DNA of 64,000 nt, taken from positions 62,001 through 126,000 of the forward strand of contig NZ_RRYH01000021.1 of the NCBI RefSeq assembly GCF_004010155.1. The letters are read 5' to 3'. Of the stretch, positions 1 through 8,275 are shown one piece after another; position 1 is the first letter of the stretch, and the number at the start of each line of letters is the position of its first letter. The notes below the pieces were generated by a model that did no database searches, had not been told where the DNA came from, and worked only from the letters and a program-made list of their open reading frames with translations. Both the position numbers and the translations under genes were made by a program. The stretch is from Solirhodobacter olei. Lineage in GTDB: Bacteria > Pseudomonadota > Alphaproteobacteria > Rhodobacterales > Rhodobacteraceae.

Positions 1-954
1 CATCTGAATCAGGCCGGCGCGCTGGTGCATGTCTACCAGGACGGCTCCATCCACATGAACCACGGCGGCACCGAGATGGGGCAGGGCCTCTTCCGCAAGG
101 TGGCCCAGGTGGCGGCGGCGGGCTTCGGCGTCGCGCCGGAGATGGTGAAGATCACAGCGACCGACACGGCGAAGGTGCCCAACACCTCCGCCACCGCGGC
201 TTCCTCGGGCTCCGACCTGAACGGGATGGCGGTGAAGGCCGCCTGCGACATCATCCGCGGACGGATGGCGGCGTTCCTGGCCGAGCGGCACCAGGTGGCC
301 GCGGAGGACGTGCATTTCGAGGAGGGCCGCGTCTTCGTCGGCGGGGCGGATTACGCCTTCGCCGAGGTGGCCAAGATGGTCTACGAGGCGCGCATCAGCC
401 TGTCGGCCACCGGCTTCTACAAGACGCCCAAGATCACCTGGGACCGGATGAACGGCAGCGGCCGGCCGTTCTACTACTTCGCCTACGGCGCGGCGGTGAC
501 AGAGGTGGTGATCGACACTCTGACCGGCGAGAACCGGATCCTGCGCACCGACATCCTGCACGATTGCGGCGCCAGCCTGAACCCGGCGCTGGACCGCGGC
601 CAGATCGAGGGCGGCTACGTGCAGGGCGCGGGCTGGCTGACCACCGAGGAACTGGTCTGGGACGGCAAGGGCCGCCTGACGACCCATGCGCCGTCGACCT
701 ACAAGATCCCGGCCTGCTCCGACCGGCCCGGCATCTTCAACGTCGAGCTCTGGGACGGCCGGAACGTCGAGGACACGATCTACCGCTCCAAGGCCGTGGG
801 CGAGCCGCCCTTCATGCTGGGCATCTCCGCCTTCCTCGCGCTGAGCGACGCGGTCGCGGCCTGCGGCGACGGAAGCCACTACGTCTCGCTCGACGCGCCG
901 GCGACGGCGGAGCGGGTGCTGGCCGCCGTGAACCGGGTGCGGGGCGATGTTTGA
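1..954 (+). CDS. xdhB: Xanthine dehydrogenase, molybdopterin-binding subunit (partial, 5' end missing)
   Basis: This is the C-terminal part of the large Mo-cofactor subunit of xanthine dehydrogenase, which oxidises hypoxanthine and xanthine to urate in the cytoplasm. The reading frame is open from base 1, so the start lies outside the window. Family features seen are HMNHGGTEMGQGL near the start, GASLNPALDRGQIEGG in the middle and KAVGEPPFMLG near the end; the Glu in AVGEPP matches the catalytic glutamate of the family. Its stop overlaps the xdhC start (ATGTTTGA), so the two are translationally coupled. The assignment rests on these motifs and on xdhC following directly. Confidence 0.95.
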   Translation, partial: HLNQAGALVHVYQDGSIHMNHGGTEMGQGLFRKVAQVAAAGFGVAPEMVKITATDTAKVPNTSATAASSGSDLNGMAVKAACDIIRGRMAAFLAERHQVAAEDVHFEEGRVFVGGADYAFAEVAKMVYEARISLSATGFYKTPKITWDRMNGSGRPFYYFAYGAAVTEVVIDTLTGENRILRTDILHDCGASLNPALDRGQIEGGYVQGAGWLTTEELVWDGKGRLTTHAPSTYKIPACSDRPGIFNVELWDGRNVEDTIYRSKAVGEPPFMLGISAFLALSDAVAACGDGSHYVSLDAPATAERVLAAVNRVRGDV

Positions 955-1894
955 CCTCGCCGCCCTCCGCGCGGCGGTCGCCGCCGAGGGGCGCGTCGCG
1001 CGCGTCGTGATCGCATCGCATGACGGCTCCTCGCCGCGCGAGACCGGGGCCGCGATGCTGGTCTGGCAGGGCGGGCAGTCGGGCACGATCGGCGGCGGCG
1101 CGCTGGAATGGGAAGCCACGCGGCGGGCGCTGGAGCTGCTGGACGCGGGCGGAAGCCGGATCGACCGGCAGGCGCTCGGCCCCGCGCTGGGCCAGTGCTG
1201 CGGCGGGGCGGTGACGGTGCTGACCGAGGTCTATGACGCCCGGGCCGTGGCCGGGCTGGAGGCCCAGGAGGTCATCGCCCGCCCGGTCGATGGCGCGCCG
1301 GCAGAAATGCCCCTTGCCGTGCGTCGGATCCTCAACCGGGCGCGGGCGGAGGGCATCCCTCCCCTGCCCCGGCTGGTGCAGGGCTGGATGGTCGAGCCGC
1401 TCGCCCGGCCCGCGCGCGAGATCTGGATCTGGGGCGCGGGCCATGTCGGCCGCGCGCTGGTTTCGGTGCTGGCGCCCCTGCCGGACGTGGCGATCACCTG
1501 GATCGACGTGGCCGAGGACCGGTTTCCCGCCGAGATCCCCGCGGGCGTGACCCGGCTCTGGGCCGCCAACCCGGCGGACCTGGCCGCCCGGGCGCCGGCC
1601 CGGGCCGAGCACCTGGTTCTGACCTATTCCCATGCGCTCGATCTGGAGCTTTGCCACCGGCTGCTGCGACAGGGCTTCGCCGGGCTCGGCCTGATCGGAT
1701 CGGAGACGAAATGGGCGCGCTTCCGCAGCCGGCTGAAGGCCCTGGGCCATCCGCCGGAACGCATCGCCGCCATCCGGTGCCCGATCGGGGACCGGACGCT
1801 CGGTAAGCACCCACAGGCCATTGCGATCGGCGTCGCCGCGACGGCCCTGAAACATAACGACGCCGCGACAGGGAAGAAGGACAGCGCGGGATGA
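947..1894 (+). CDS. xdhC: Xanthine dehydrogenase accessory protein XdhC
   Basis: A 315-residue protein of the XdhC/CoxI family. These bind molybdenum cofactor, help its sulfuration and insert it into the XdhB subunit. The N-terminal part carries the family pattern around HDGSSPRETGAAMLV and GTIGGGALEWEA. The C-terminal part is a Rossmann-like domain beginning at IWIWGAGHVGRALV. The start overlaps the xdhB stop and its own stop overlaps the next ATG (ATGA), so xdhB, xdhC and the ABC importer form one transcription unit. Length and position directly after xdhB fit the known xdhABC order of Rhodobacter. Confidence 0.95.
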   Translation: MFDLAALRAAVAAEGRVARVVIASHDGSSPRETGAAMLVWQGGQSGTIGGGALEWEATRRALELLDAGGSRIDRQALGPALGQCCGGAVTVLTEVYDARAVAGLEAQEVIARPVDGAPAEMPLAVRRILNRARAEGIPPLPRLVQGWMVEPLARPAREIWIWGAGHVGRALVSVLAPLPDVAITWIDVAEDRFPAEIPAGVTRLWAANPADLAARAPARAEHLVLTYSHALDLELCHRLLRQGFAGLGLIGSETKWARFRSRLKALGHPPERIAAIRCPIGDRTLGKHPQAIAIGVAATALKHNDAATGKKDSAG

Positions 1895-3417
1895 AGGACA
1901 CGGAACTCCTCGCCGTCGAGGGGATCACCAAGGCCTATCCGGGGGTCGTCGCCAACAGCGACGTGTCCTTCCGCATACGCGAGGGCGAGGTGCATTCCCT
2001 TCTGGGCGAAAACGGGGCCGGCAAATCGACGCTGGTGAAAATGATCTATGGCCTCGTGAAACCGGACAGCGGGCGCATGCGCCTGCGCGGCGCGGCCTAT
2101 GAGCCGAAGGAGCCGCGCGAGGCGCGATCCTCGGGCGTGGCCATGGTGTTCCAGCATTTCAGCCTGTTCGAGGCCCTGAACGTGGCCGAGAACGTCGCGC
2201 TGGGGATGGAGAACCCGCCGGCGCAGCGCGCGCTTGCCGAACGCATCCGCACCGTCTCGGAAGACTACGGGCTGCCGCTGGACCCGAACCGGCTGGTCGG
2301 CGATCTCTCTGCCGGGGAGCGCCAGCGGGTGGAGATCATCCGCTGCCTGCTGCAGGACCCGAAGCTGCTGATCATGGACGAGCCGACCTCGGTTTTGACG
2401 CCGCAGGAGGTGGAGATCCTGTTCAAGACGCTGCGCCAGCTCTCGTCCGAGGGCACGGCGATCCTCTACATCTCCCACAAGCTGGAGGAGATCCGCGATC
2501 TCTGCGACGGCGCGACGATCCTGCGCCGCGGCAAGGTTGTGGCCACCTGCACGCCGCGCGAGAAGACCGCACGCGAGCTGGCCGAGCTGATGGTCGGCGA
2601 GACGCTGACCCCGCCGGCGCGGGGCGAGAAGGTGCCGGGCGACGTGGCGCTCGACGTCGTGGGCCTGTCGGTCGCCTCGCCGAACCCCTTCGGGACCTCG
2701 CTGCAGAACGTCCACATGCGCGTACGGAAGGGCGAGATCCTCGGCATCGCGGGCGTCGCGGGCAACGGGCAGGACGAATTGCTGCTGGCGCTCTCGGGCG
2801 AGATCCCGACGGACCGCGACGCGGTGAAGATCGCCGGGCGCGGCGTGGGCGATCAGGGCCCCAACGCCCGCCGTCTCGCCGGCCTCGTCGCGGCACCGGA
2901 GGAGCGGCTCGGCCATGCCGCCGCCCCCGACATGTCGCTGACCGAGAACGCGCTGCTTTCCGGCGCGGTGCGCAAGGGCCTCGTCAGGCACGGGATGATC
3001 GACTGGGCCAGCGCACGCAGCTTCGCGGAGGGCGTGGTGAAGGATTTCGACGTCCGGACCCCGGGCGTGGGCACCGCGGCCCGTGCGCTGTCCGGCGGGA
3101 ACTTGCAGAAATTCGTCATCGGCCGCGAGCTGAGCCAGGATCCGACCGTCATTGTCGTCAATCAGCCGACATGGGGCGTCGACGCGGCCGCGGCCGCCTC
3201 GATCCGGCAGGCGCTGATCGACCGGGCGGCGGCGGGTGCCGCCGTGGTGGTGATCAGCCAGGACCTGGACGAGCTGCTGGAGATCGCCGACAACTTCTGC
3301 GCCCTGAACGGCGGCCGGCTTTCGGCGCCGCGCCCGGTGCAGGGCCTGACGGTGGATGAGATCGGACTGATGATGGGCGGCGCCCACGGGATGGAGGTCG
3401 CCCATGCTCACGCTTGA
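1891..3417 (+). CDS. ABC importer ATP-binding protein (BMP/simple-sugar family, double NBD)
   Basis: A 508-residue protein with two fused nucleotide-binding domains, as in importers of the nucleoside/simple-sugar type (NupO/YufO-like). The N-terminal domain has a good Walker A (GENGAGKST), a signature (LSAGERQRVEI) and Walker B (LLIMDEPTS). In the second domain the Walker A is degenerate (GVAGNGQDEL), the signature is LSGGNLQK and the Walker B acidic pair is replaced by Asn-Gln (VIVVNQPTWGVD), so one of the two sites is probably weak or inactive, as is usual in this family. It starts inside the xdhC stop. The coupling to xdh suggests that a purine or nucleoside is imported; the substrate is inferred. 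Confidence 0.9.
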   Translation: MKDTELLAVEGITKAYPGVVANSDVSFRIREGEVHSLLGENGAGKSTLVKMIYGLVKPDSGRMRLRGAAYEPKEPREARSSGVAMVFQHFSLFEALNVAENVALGMENPPAQRALAERIRTVSEDYGLPLDPNRLVGDLSAGERQRVEIIRCLLQDPKLLIMDEPTSVLTPQEVEILFKTLRQLSSEGTAILYISHKLEEIRDLCDGATILRRGKVVATCTPREKTARELAELMVGETLTPPARGEKVPGDVALDVVGLSVASPNPFGTSLQNVHMRVRKGEILGIAGVAGNGQDELLLALSGEIPTDRDAVKIAGRGVGDQGPNARRLAGLVAAPEERLGHAAAPDMSLTENALLSGAVRKGLVRHGMIDWASARSFAEGVVKDFDVRTPGVGTAARALSGGNLQKFVIGRELSQDPTVIVVNQPTWGVDAAAAASIRQALIDRAAAGAAVVVISQDLDELLEIADNFCALNGGRLSAPRPVQGLTVDEIGLMMGGAHGMEVAHAHA

Positions 3418-4489
3418 GAAACGCCCTAACCCCTCGCGGGCCTGGGCCATTGTCACGCCGATCCTCGCCGTGATCCTGACGATGATCGCCGGCGGGCTGA
3501 TGTTCGCGGTGCTCGGCAAGGACCCGGTGGAGGCGATCCGCACGATCTTCTGGGATCCGCTCTTCAACGCGCAGTTCGCAAGCTACTCGCGCCCGCAGCT
3601 TCTGGTGAAGGCCGGACCGCTGGTGCTGATCGCGGTGGGGCTGAGCTTCGGCTTCCGCGCCTCGATCTGGAACATCGGGGCGGAGGGGCAGTACATCATG
3701 GGCGCGATCGCGGCCATGGGCGTGGCGCTGGCCTTCTACCCGACGAACTACTGGTTCGTCTTCCCGCTGATGGTTCTGGCCGGCGCCTTCGGCGGCTGGG
3801 CCTGGGCGATGATCCCGGCCTTCCTGAAGAACCGCTACGGGACGAACGAGATCCTGGTCTCGCTGATGCTGGTCTACGTGGCCGAGAACATCGAGAGCTG
3901 GATGGCCTTCGGCCCGATGCGCAACCCGCAGGGCATGGGTTTTCCGGGCAGCCGCAACCTGCAGCAATACCCCGCTGCCCATAATTCCGAGCTGATCGCC
4001 GGCACCGGGCTGCACTGGGGCGTGGTGACGGCGGGTCTTGCCGTCATCATCGGCTACGTGCTGCTGAAGCGGCATATCTTCGGCTTCAACATCCAGGTCG
4101 CAGGCCAGGCGCCGCGCGCGGCCCGCTTCGCCGGGGTCGACCCCAAGCGGCTGTTCTCGCTCTGCATGGGGCTTTCGGGCGCCTGCGCGGGGCTGGCGGG
4201 GATGTTTGAGGTGGCGGGCCCCGCGGGCCAGATCACCGACAGCTTCAACGTCGGCTACGGCTTCACCGCCATCATCGTGGCCTATCTCGGCCGGCTGCAT
4301 CCGATCGGGATCCTGCTGGCGGGCCTGCTGATGGCGCTGACCTATATCGGCGGCGAGATCGCGCAGCTCTCGCTCAACCTGCCCGCGGCGGCGATCCAGG
4401 CGTTCCAGGGGATGCTGCTGTTCTTCCTTCTTGGCGTCGACGTGCTGTCGAACTACCGGATCCGGATCAAGCGGAGGGCCCAGGCATGA
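3404..4489 (+). CDS. ABC importer permease 1 (BMP family, NupP-like)
   Basis: A 361-residue inner-membrane permease with about eight to ten hydrophobic segments. The conserved BPD_transp_2 region is visible around FGFRASIWNIGAEGQYIMG, and the stretch after FGFNIQVAGQAPRAARFAG is the cytoplasmic coupling loop. It overlaps the end of the ATPase gene by 14 bases and the following permease by an ATGA, so it is part of the same operon. It should pair with the second permease as a heterodimer. The substrate (nucleoside or purine) is inferred only from the xdh context. Confidence 0.9.
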   Translation: MLTLEKRPNPSRAWAIVTPILAVILTMIAGGLMFAVLGKDPVEAIRTIFWDPLFNAQFASYSRPQLLVKAGPLVLIAVGLSFGFRASIWNIGAEGQYIMGAIAAMGVALAFYPTNYWFVFPLMVLAGAFGGWAWAMIPAFLKNRYGTNEILVSLMLVYVAENIESWMAFGPMRNPQGMGFPGSRNLQQYPAAHNSELIAGTGLHWGVVTAGLAVIIGYVLLKRHIFGFNIQVAGQAPRAARFAGVDPKRLFSLCMGLSGACAGLAGMFEVAGPAGQITDSFNVGYGFTAIIVAYLGRLHPIGILLAGLLMALTYIGGEIAQLSLNLPAAAIQAFQGMLLFFLLGVDVLSNYRIRIKRRAQA

Positions 4490-5415
4490 TCGCCGGCATC
4501 GATCCCGTCGTCCTCATCGCCTCTCTGATGGCGGCCTCCACGCCGATCCTGCTGGCCGCGCTGGGCGAGCTGGTGGCGGAACGCTCGGGCGTCCTGAACC
4601 TCGGCGTCGAGGGCATGATGATCACCGGGGCCATCTGCGGCTTCATCGTCGCGGTCCATACCGGGAGCCCCTTCCTGGGCTTCGTCGCGGCCGCCGCCGG
4701 GGGTGCGGCGCTGGCGCTGCTCTTCGCCTTCCTGACGCAGGTTCTCTTGTCGAACCAGGTGGCGACCGGGCTTGCCGCGACGCTCTTCGGCCTCGGCCTC
4801 TCCTCGCTCATGGGGCAGGGCTACAGCGGGATCAAGCCGCCGCCGACGGCCAACGTGCCCTTCGGGCCGCTGGCGCATCTGCCGGTCCTGGGCCCGATCC
4901 TCTTCTCGCATGACTGGGTGCTCTACTTCTCGCTCGCCCTCGTGGTGGGGACCTGGGCCTTCCTGAAATATACCCGCGCGGGCCTGGTCCTGCGCGCGGT
5001 GGGGGAGAACCACGACGCGGCCCATGCCCTGGGCTACCGCGTGCGGCTGATCCGGACGCTGGCGCTCGCCCATGGCGGGGCCTGCGCGGGGCTTGGCGGG
5101 GCCTATCTGAGCCTCGTGCGCGTGCCGCAATGGACGGAAGGCATCACCGCGGGCGCCGGCTGGATCGCGCTGGCAATCGTCGTCTTCGCCTCCTGGCGGC
5201 CGGGGCGGGTTCTGCTCGGTGCCTATATTTTCGGCGGGGTGTCGGTCCTGCAGCTCCGCCTGCAGGCGGCAGGGATTGCCATCCCGGTCCAGATATTGTC
5301 GATGGCGCCCTATCTGATAACGATACTGGTGCTTGTCGTCATGTCGGCCCGCCGGGGCCGCGCGGCGATCGGGGCGCCGGCGGCACTGGGCCGCGTGTTC
5401 CACGCCTCGGATTGA
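4486..5415 (+). CDS. ABC importer permease 2 (BMP family, NupQ-like)
   Basis: A 309-residue second permease of the same importer, with multiple hydrophobic helices. The family pattern ALGELVAERSGVLNLGVEGMM lies near the N terminus, and a coupling loop is seen at VGENHDAAHALGYRVRLIR. Translation is coupled to permease 1 by an ATGA overlap. The gene ends at an mRNA hairpin that separates it from the substrate-binding protein gene. Confidence 0.9.
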   Translation: MIAGIDPVVLIASLMAASTPILLAALGELVAERSGVLNLGVEGMMITGAICGFIVAVHTGSPFLGFVAAAAGGAALALLFAFLTQVLLSNQVATGLAATLFGLGLSSLMGQGYSGIKPPPTANVPFGPLAHLPVLGPILFSHDWVLYFSLALVVGTWAFLKYTRAGLVLRAVGENHDAAHALGYRVRLIRTLALAHGGACAGLGGAYLSLVRVPQWTEGITAGAGWIALAIVVFASWRPGRVLLGAYIFGGVSVLQLRLQAAGIAIPVQILSMAPYLITILVLVVMSARRGRAAIGAPAALGRVFHASD

Positions 5416-5428
5416 TGAGGCCTAAACT

Positions 5429-5445
5429 CCGGGCAAGGTGCCCGG
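5429..5445 (+). other. Intercistronic mRNA hairpin upstream of the binding-protein gene
   Basis: A perfect 7-bp stem, CCGGGCA and TGCCCGG with the loop AGG, lies between the permease gene and the binding-protein gene. No T-run follows, so it is not a normal terminator. It could protect or divide the transcript so that the binding protein is made in excess, as for other importers; this role is inferred. Confidence 0.5.
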
Positions 5446-5464
5446 CAACAACGGGGAGACGGAA

Positions 5465-6550
5465 ATGAAACGCAGAGATTTCCTTGCCGGGACGGCTGCC
5501 ACGGGCACCGTTCTGGCGTCGGGGCTGGCAACGCAGGCCTCCGCGGCCGAGCCGCTCAAGGTGGGCTTCATCTACCTCGGCGTGCCGGGCGATGGCGGCT
5601 GGACCTACGAGCACGAGCAGGCCCGGCTGAAGATGGTGAAGCACTTCGGCAACAAGATCGAGACGAAGGTGATCCAGAACGTGCCCGAGGGGGCGGATGC
5701 CGAACGTTCGATCACCCAGCTCTGCCTCGCGGGCTGCAAGCTGATCTTCACCACCTCCTTCGGCTACATGGACCCGACGATCAACGTGGCCAAGAAGTTC
5801 CCGAACGTGAAGTTCGAGATGTGCACGGGCTACAAGGACGCGCCCAACGTCTCGAACTACGGCGGGCGGTTCTACCAGGGCCGCGCGGTGATCGGCAACA
5901 TCGCCGGGCACATGACCAAGACCAACAAGATCGGCTATATCGCCACCTTCCCGATCCCCGAGGTCGTCCGCGGCATCAACTCGGCCTTCCTCTACGCCCG
6001 CAAGGTGAACCCGAAGGCGGAGATGAAGGTGGTCTGGGTGAACACCTGGTTCGACCCGCCGAAGGAAGCCGATGCCGCCCAGGCGCTGATCGACTCCGGG
6101 GTGGACGTGCTGATGCAGCACACCGATTCCACCGCCGCCATGGCCAAGGCCAAGGATGCCGGCATCCTCGCCTTCGGGCAGGACAGCGACATGATGCAAT
6201 ACGCGCCGAAGCCGCGGATTTCCTCGATCATGGACAACTGGGCGCCCTATTACATCCAGCGCGCGCAGGACGTGATGGACGGCAAGTGGACCGCCAAGGA
6301 CAGCTGGCTCGGGATCGACACCGGCATCGTGCAGGTGGGCGAGATCTCGTCCGCCGTGCCGGCCGCCGTGAAGGCCGACGCGATGGCGCTGCACGACCGG
6401 ATCAAGGCCGGCACCGAGCATGTGTTCACCGGCCCGCTGAACAAGCAGGACGGCTCGGCCTGGCTGAAGGCCGGCGAGACCGCCTCGGACGGGGCGCTGC
6501 TGGGGATGAACTTCTACGTCGAAGGCATGACGGGCAAGCTGCCGAGCTGA
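5465..6550 (+). CDS. BMP family ABC substrate-binding protein, Tat-exported
   Basis: The periplasmic binding protein of the importer, 361 residues from the chosen ATG. That start has GGGGAG just upstream and begins a twin-arginine signal (MKRRDFLAG, then a hydrophobic run ending around ASAAEP). The possible upstream start would place nine extra residues before the RR motif. The mature part begins KVGFIYLGVPGDGGWTYEHE, the usual first strand and ligand loop of the BMP (PnrA/Med) family, whose members bind nucleosides or related compounds. The neighbouring xdh genes suggest a purine ligand. The gene is followed by a strong terminator. Confidence 0.9.
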   Translation: MKRRDFLAGTAATGTVLASGLATQASAAEPLKVGFIYLGVPGDGGWTYEHEQARLKMVKHFGNKIETKVIQNVPEGADAERSITQLCLAGCKLIFTTSFGYMDPTINVAKKFPNVKFEMCTGYKDAPNVSNYGGRFYQGRAVIGNIAGHMTKTNKIGYIATFPIPEVVRGINSAFLYARKVNPKAEMKVVWVNTWFDPPKEADAAQALIDSGVDVLMQHTDSTAAMAKAKDAGILAFGQDSDMMQYAPKPRISSIMDNWAPYYIQRAQDVMDGKWTAKDSWLGIDTGIVQVGEISSAVPAAVKADAMALHDRIKAGTEHVFTGPLNKQDGSAWLKAGETASDGALLGMNFYVEGMTGKLPS

Positions 6551-6576
6551 CCCGCCGCAGGCGAGGAATTTGGATT

Positions 6577-6601
6577 GGCCCGGGTTTCGCCCGGGCCTTT
6601 T
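6577..6601 (+). terminator. Rho-independent terminator of the xdh/BMP operon
   Basis: A perfect 8-bp stem (GGCCCGGG, loop TTTCG, CCCGGGCC) is followed at once by TTTT. It lies 27 bases after the stop codon of the binding-protein gene. Confidence 0.88.
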
Positions 6602-6760
6602 CATTTACGGGCGAGGCACTGGCCCTCCTCTGCGCAAGGCCCGTAGGGTGCGCATTTATCGCGCACCGCCCTCCGCCGCCGTGCTGCCCCTCCTCGCGCG
6701 CCCTTGCACCTCTCCCGCCGCCCGCGCAGGATCGCGGCCAACCGAACCGGGGAGCAGGAC

Positions 6761-8131
6761 ATGGGCTGGCAGGATTATCTCGACCGCGAGCAGGAACGCT
6801 TCGTCGCGGAACTCAAGGACTTCGTCCGCATCCCCTCGGTCTCCGCCAAGCCAGAGAACATCCCCGACGTGATGCGCGCCGCCGAATGGGTGCGTGACCG
6901 CCTCACCGCCGCCGGCGCCGAACATGCCGAGGTGCTGCCCACCGCCGGCCATCCCGTCGTCTGCGCCGACTGGCTCCATGCCGGGGCGGACAAGCCCACC
7001 ATCCTGATCTACGGCCATTTCGACGTGCAGCCGGCCGAGCCGTTCGAGCTCTGGTCCTCGCCGCCCTTCGAGCCGGAGGTACGCGACGGAAAGCTCTGGG
7101 GCCGCGGCGCGTCCGACGACAAGGGCGGCATGTTCATCCCGATCCTCGCCGCAGAGGCGATGCTGAAGACCTCCGGCCGCCTGCCGGTCAACGTCCGCTT
7201 CTTCTTCGAGGGGCAGGAGGAGATCGGCTCGCCCGACCTGCCGCCCTTCGTCGCGGCCAATACGGACCGGCTGACGGCCGACATGATCTTCTCCTCCGAC
7301 GGGCTGCAATGGGCGCCCGGCATGCCGCAGCTGGTGCTCGGGCTGAAGGGACTCGTGTCGCTGGAGATCATCCTGCGCGGCCCGCGCGGCGACCAGCATT
7401 CCGGCCTTTACGGCGGCGGGATCGCCAACCCGGCCATGGCGCTGGCGCAGGTGCTTGCCTCGCTGAAATCCACCGACGGCACCATCACGGTCGAGGGGTT
7501 CTACGACGACGTCATCCCGCTCTCGGACGCCGACCGCGCCGCCATCGCCCGCGTGCCCTATGACGAGGCCGAATTCCTGGCCGAAACCGGCGCCCCCGCC
7601 CCCTTCGGCGAGCCGGGCTACACCACACGCGAACGGCTCTGGGCCCGGCCCACGCTCGACGTCAACGGGCTGACCAGCGGCTGGCAGGGCGCGGGCACCA
7701 AGACCGTCCATCCGGCCGAGGCGCGGGCCAAGATCACCTGCCGCCTCGTCGCCGCGCAATCGCCGGAGAAGATCTTCGAGGCCATCCGCGCCCATGTCGA
7801 GGCCCATCTGCCGCCCGGCGTCACCGCCGAGGTCGCCCGCCTGCCCGGCCGCGCCGATCCCTTCCTCGTCCCCGCCGGGCACAACGCCAGCGCCACGGCC
7901 GCCGCCGTGCTGGAAGAGGTCTACGGCACCGCCCCGTTCCAGACCCGCGTCGGCGGCTCGATCCCGGTGATGACGACGCTGCTCGACACGCTCGGCGTTC
8001 ATGCGGTGATGTTCGGCTTCAGCCATGGCGACGAGAACCTGCATGCCCCCGACGAGTTCTTTCGGCTCGACGCCTTCCGCACCGGCCAGACGGCCTATTG
8101 CCGGCTGATGGAGCGCCTCGGCAGCGGCTGA
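6761..8131 (+). CDS. M20 family metallopeptidase (dipeptidase)
   Basis: A 456-residue cytosolic zinc peptidase of the M20 dipeptidase type. Metal-ligand motifs are visible: LIYGHFDVQP (His, Asp), WGRGASDDKGG (bridging Asp) and EGQEEIGSP (catalytic Glu and ligand Glu), with a C-terminal His in FGFSHGDENLHAPDE. The start was chosen because GGGGAGCAGG precedes it and MGWQDYLDREQERF matches the family N terminus; the open frame runs further upstream without a better ribosome site. It is monocistronic, between the importer terminator and the sqr promoter. The exact substrate cannot be told. Confidence 0.9.
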   Translation: MGWQDYLDREQERFVAELKDFVRIPSVSAKPENIPDVMRAAEWVRDRLTAAGAEHAEVLPTAGHPVVCADWLHAGADKPTILIYGHFDVQPAEPFELWSSPPFEPEVRDGKLWGRGASDDKGGMFIPILAAEAMLKTSGRLPVNVRFFFEGQEEIGSPDLPPFVAANTDRLTADMIFSSDGLQWAPGMPQLVLGLKGLVSLEIILRGPRGDQHSGLYGGGIANPAMALAQVLASLKSTDGTITVEGFYDDVIPLSDADRAAIARVPYDEAEFLAETGAPAPFGEPGYTTRERLWARPTLDVNGLTSGWQGAGTKTVHPAEARAKITCRLVAAQSPEKIFEAIRAHVEAHLPPGVTAEVARLPGRADPFLVPAGHNASATAAAVLEEVYGTAPFQTRVGGSIPVMTTLLDTLGVHAVMFGFSHGDENLHAPDEFFRLDAFRTGQTAYCRLMERLGSG

Positions 8132-8192
8132 CCAGGCCCGGACGGCCGCCCCCACCCCCCGCGCGTCGGCCCGAAATGCCGCAGGGGGCGGC

Positions 8193-8206
8193 TTGATCTG
8201 GGTCAT
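8193..8206 (+). promoter_or_regulatory. Candidate FNR/FnrL box upstream of sqr
   Basis: The sequence TTGATCTGGGTCAT matches the FNR consensus TTGAT-N4-ATCAA at 8 of 10 defined bases. It lies about 70 bases before the sqr start. Regulation by FnrL is inferred from the match only. Confidence 0.45.
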
Positions 8207-8210
8207 ATAT

Positions 8211-8230
8211 ATATTCCAAATCGGTGATAT
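8211..8230 (+). promoter_or_regulatory. AT-rich imperfect dyad upstream of sqr (possible repressor operator)
   Basis: ATATTC and TGATAT are separated by 8 bases in an otherwise GC-rich region. The layout recalls the ATTC-N8-GAAT operator that I remember for the sulfide-responsive repressor SqrR of R. capsulatus, but two of the six arm pairs do not match. It lies 45 bases before the sqr start, where a repressor would act. Confidence 0.3.
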
Positions 8231-8275
8231 GATTTACCGACTCACGAGGAGGTGAGCCGTTCTGGAGGGTTGAAC

